This document shows positions 62,515-64,000 of a DNA stretch of 64,000 bases, piece after piece. The translations under genes were made by a program, and so were the position numbers. The DNA is from Mesorhabditis belari (lineage: Eukaryota > Nematoda > Chromadorea > Rhabditida > Rhabditidae): NCBI GenBank assembly GCA_958450365.1, contig CAUEEP010000735.1:2168001-2232000 (forward strand). The letters are read 5' to 3'. Each line of letters starts with the position of its first letter. Position 1 is the first letter of the stretch. A model generated the notes under the pieces. That model searched no databases. It was not told the origin of the DNA and was given only the letters and a program-made list of their open reading frames with translations.

Positions 62515-63442
62515 ACGGACGAACGGATGGATGGATGGATGGATGGATGGATGGATGGATGGATGGATGGATGGATGGATGGATTGGATGGACGGACGGA
62601 TGGACAGACGGATGGACGAACGGATGGACAGACGGATGGACGAACGGATGGACGGATGGATGGACGGATGGATGGATGGACAGACGGATGGACGAACGGA
62701 TGGACGGATGGATGGACGGATGGATGGATGGACAGACGGATGGACGAACGGATGGACGGATGGATGGACAGACGGATGGACGAACGGATGGACGAACGGA
62801 TGGACGGATGGATGGACAGACGGATGGACGAACGGATGGACGAACGGATGGACGGATGGATGGACGGACGGATGGACGAACGGATGGACGAACGGATGGA
62901 CGGATTGGACAGACGGATGGACGAACGGATGGACGGATGGATGGACGGATGGATGGATGGACGGACGGATGGACGAACGGATGGACAGACGGATGGACGG
63001 ACGGATGGATGAACGGATGGACGAACGGATGAACGGATGGATGGACAGACGGATAGACAGACAGATGGACGAACGGATGGACGGATTGGACAGACGGATG
63101 GACGAACGGATGGACGGATGGATGGACGGATGGATGGATGGACAGACGGATGGACGAACGGATGGACAGACGGATGGACGAACGGATGGACGGACGGACG
63201 GATTGGATGGATGGACGAACGGATGGACGGATGGACGGATGGACGGACGGATGGACAGATGGACGGACGGATGGACAGATGGATGGGTGGACAGACGGAT
63301 GGACAGACGGATGGGTGGACAGATGGGTGGACAGACGGATGGACAGACGGATGGGTGGACAGACGGATGGACAGACGGATGGGTGGACAGACGGATGGAC
63401 AGACGGAAGGATGAACGGACGGATGGACGGACGGATTTATTG
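62515..63442. repeat. Large GGAY satellite (GGATGGAC/GGACGAAC)
   Basis: About 925 bp of four-base GGAT/GGAC/GAAC/AGAC units arranged in 12-16-bp blocks (GGATGGACGAACGGATGGAC), pure GGAT at the left end. It has no stop codon in any minus-strand frame and hence shows frames of up to 332 codons (Pro/Ser/His/Val/Arg). These have no start context, splice signals or non-repeat residues and are not genes. Confidence 0.93.
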
Positions 63443-63579
63443 ACACTGATTTATTCAAACTAAGCAAATGGAAATTGGTTTAGCCAGTTAGTTGCTGTAA
63501 TTATAAAACTTTTTCTCATAAATCTGATACTTGAAAACTTCCTCCAATGTCGACTGAAAATAGGATTTACCGGCTACCG

Positions 63580-63935
63580 TAACCCGGAACCCAGTTGTTA
63601 TTACAGTAACCATTTTACTTTTTACCGTAGTCTGATTACTGTAACATAAAGATCAACTCGCGTAGCTTTAGATTAGGCTACGGTAGCTGCGGCATATTTT
63701 AAAGCACCTAGCCGACTCGGTGATCGGTCTTGAACCAGTCTATTATCGTAGCTTCTACAGATTACTGGAAGCTTCTATTATCGTAGCTTCTACAGATTAC
63801 TGGAACATGAAGCTCAACTCGCGTAGCTCTAGACCAGTCTACAGTAGCTGCTACCGTAACCCAAGTAGCTTTTACAGTAGTCGCTGTAACACAAAGCTCA
63901 AATCATCTAGATTTCAGCCAGTTTACGGTAGGTGA
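63580..63935. repeat. Degenerate ACCGTAGCTTCTACAGATTA-type repeats
   Basis: Units sharing GTAGCTTCTACAGATTACTGGA, TACCGTAACCC and AAGCTCAACTCGCGTAGCT occur several times to near the window edge. The remaining bases to 64,000 show no gene. Confidence 0.65.
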
Positions 63936-64000
63936 AACGTGTTAAATCCTACTTGCAAAAAAATCAATCCCCTCGCATATTCTCGCATTTCTTTCGGCGA

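Noticed and set aside
62469..63467. 332-codon open frame rich in Pro/Ser/His/Val
   Set aside because: It is the minus strand of a four-base GGAY satellite; all frames are open because the units lack stops. No non-repeat domain, start context or splice sites.
1..64000. Bacterial or viral genome segment
   Set aside because: Multi-exon genes with consistent GT-AG introns, tRNA-like repeats, TA-inserting transposons and nematode receptor families show a nematode nuclear locus; no virus genes seen.

Overview
The window is nuclear DNA from a nematode. The evidence is AT-rich sequence, introns as short as about 39-47 nt with GT...TTTCAG borders, two chemoreceptor genes of the nematode-specific Srh/Str type, a GnRH-receptor-like GPCR, a Tc3-like and a DD37D transposon, a PAT-type tyrosine-recombinase retrotransposon, nematode-like 18S rDNA fragments, and a GCCTAA-rich array resembling the C-strand of the TTAGGC telomere repeat. 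I cannot name the species. All exon chains were joined by eye from splice signals, reading phase and protein sense.

Layout. 1-3,270: dispersed repeats and two minisatellites, no gene. 3,271-14,161 (+): 15-exon GnRH-receptor-like GPCR (527 aa), its introns filled with arrays, MITEs and foldbacks. 14,162-20,078: mariner relic, arrays and foldbacks. 20,079/20,190-38,986 (+): 27-exon gene of unknown function (977 aa in the model) with a Pro/His/Tyr/Gln-rich C-terminus. 39,457-40,966: Tc3-like transposon. 41,825-47,275 (-): complete 9-exon Srh-type chemoreceptor (331 aa); one intron holds rearranged 18S rDNA. 47,735-52,195 (+): PAT/DIRS-like element with gag, RT-RNase H and tyrosine recombinase. 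52,409-53,860 (-): pogo/Tigger-like transposon. 53,960-57,340: inverted dispersed repeats, a second recombinase relic and a mariner mosaic. 58,220-62,296 (-): a paralogous chemoreceptor whose first exons were not found; its first visible intron is interrupted by a 1,288-bp DD37D element. 62,515-63,440: a large GGAY-type satellite.

The genes have no evident functional link beyond three encoding seven-helix receptors. Long introns mostly each carry their own minisatellite; the listed arrays add up to roughly 10 kb of the 64 kb. The most interesting point is that the two chemoreceptor paralogs have identical exon lengths, except that one 236-nt exon is split 126 + 110 by an intron containing scrambled 18S rDNA. 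This is a candidate for intron gain through insertion of rDNA-bearing DNA.
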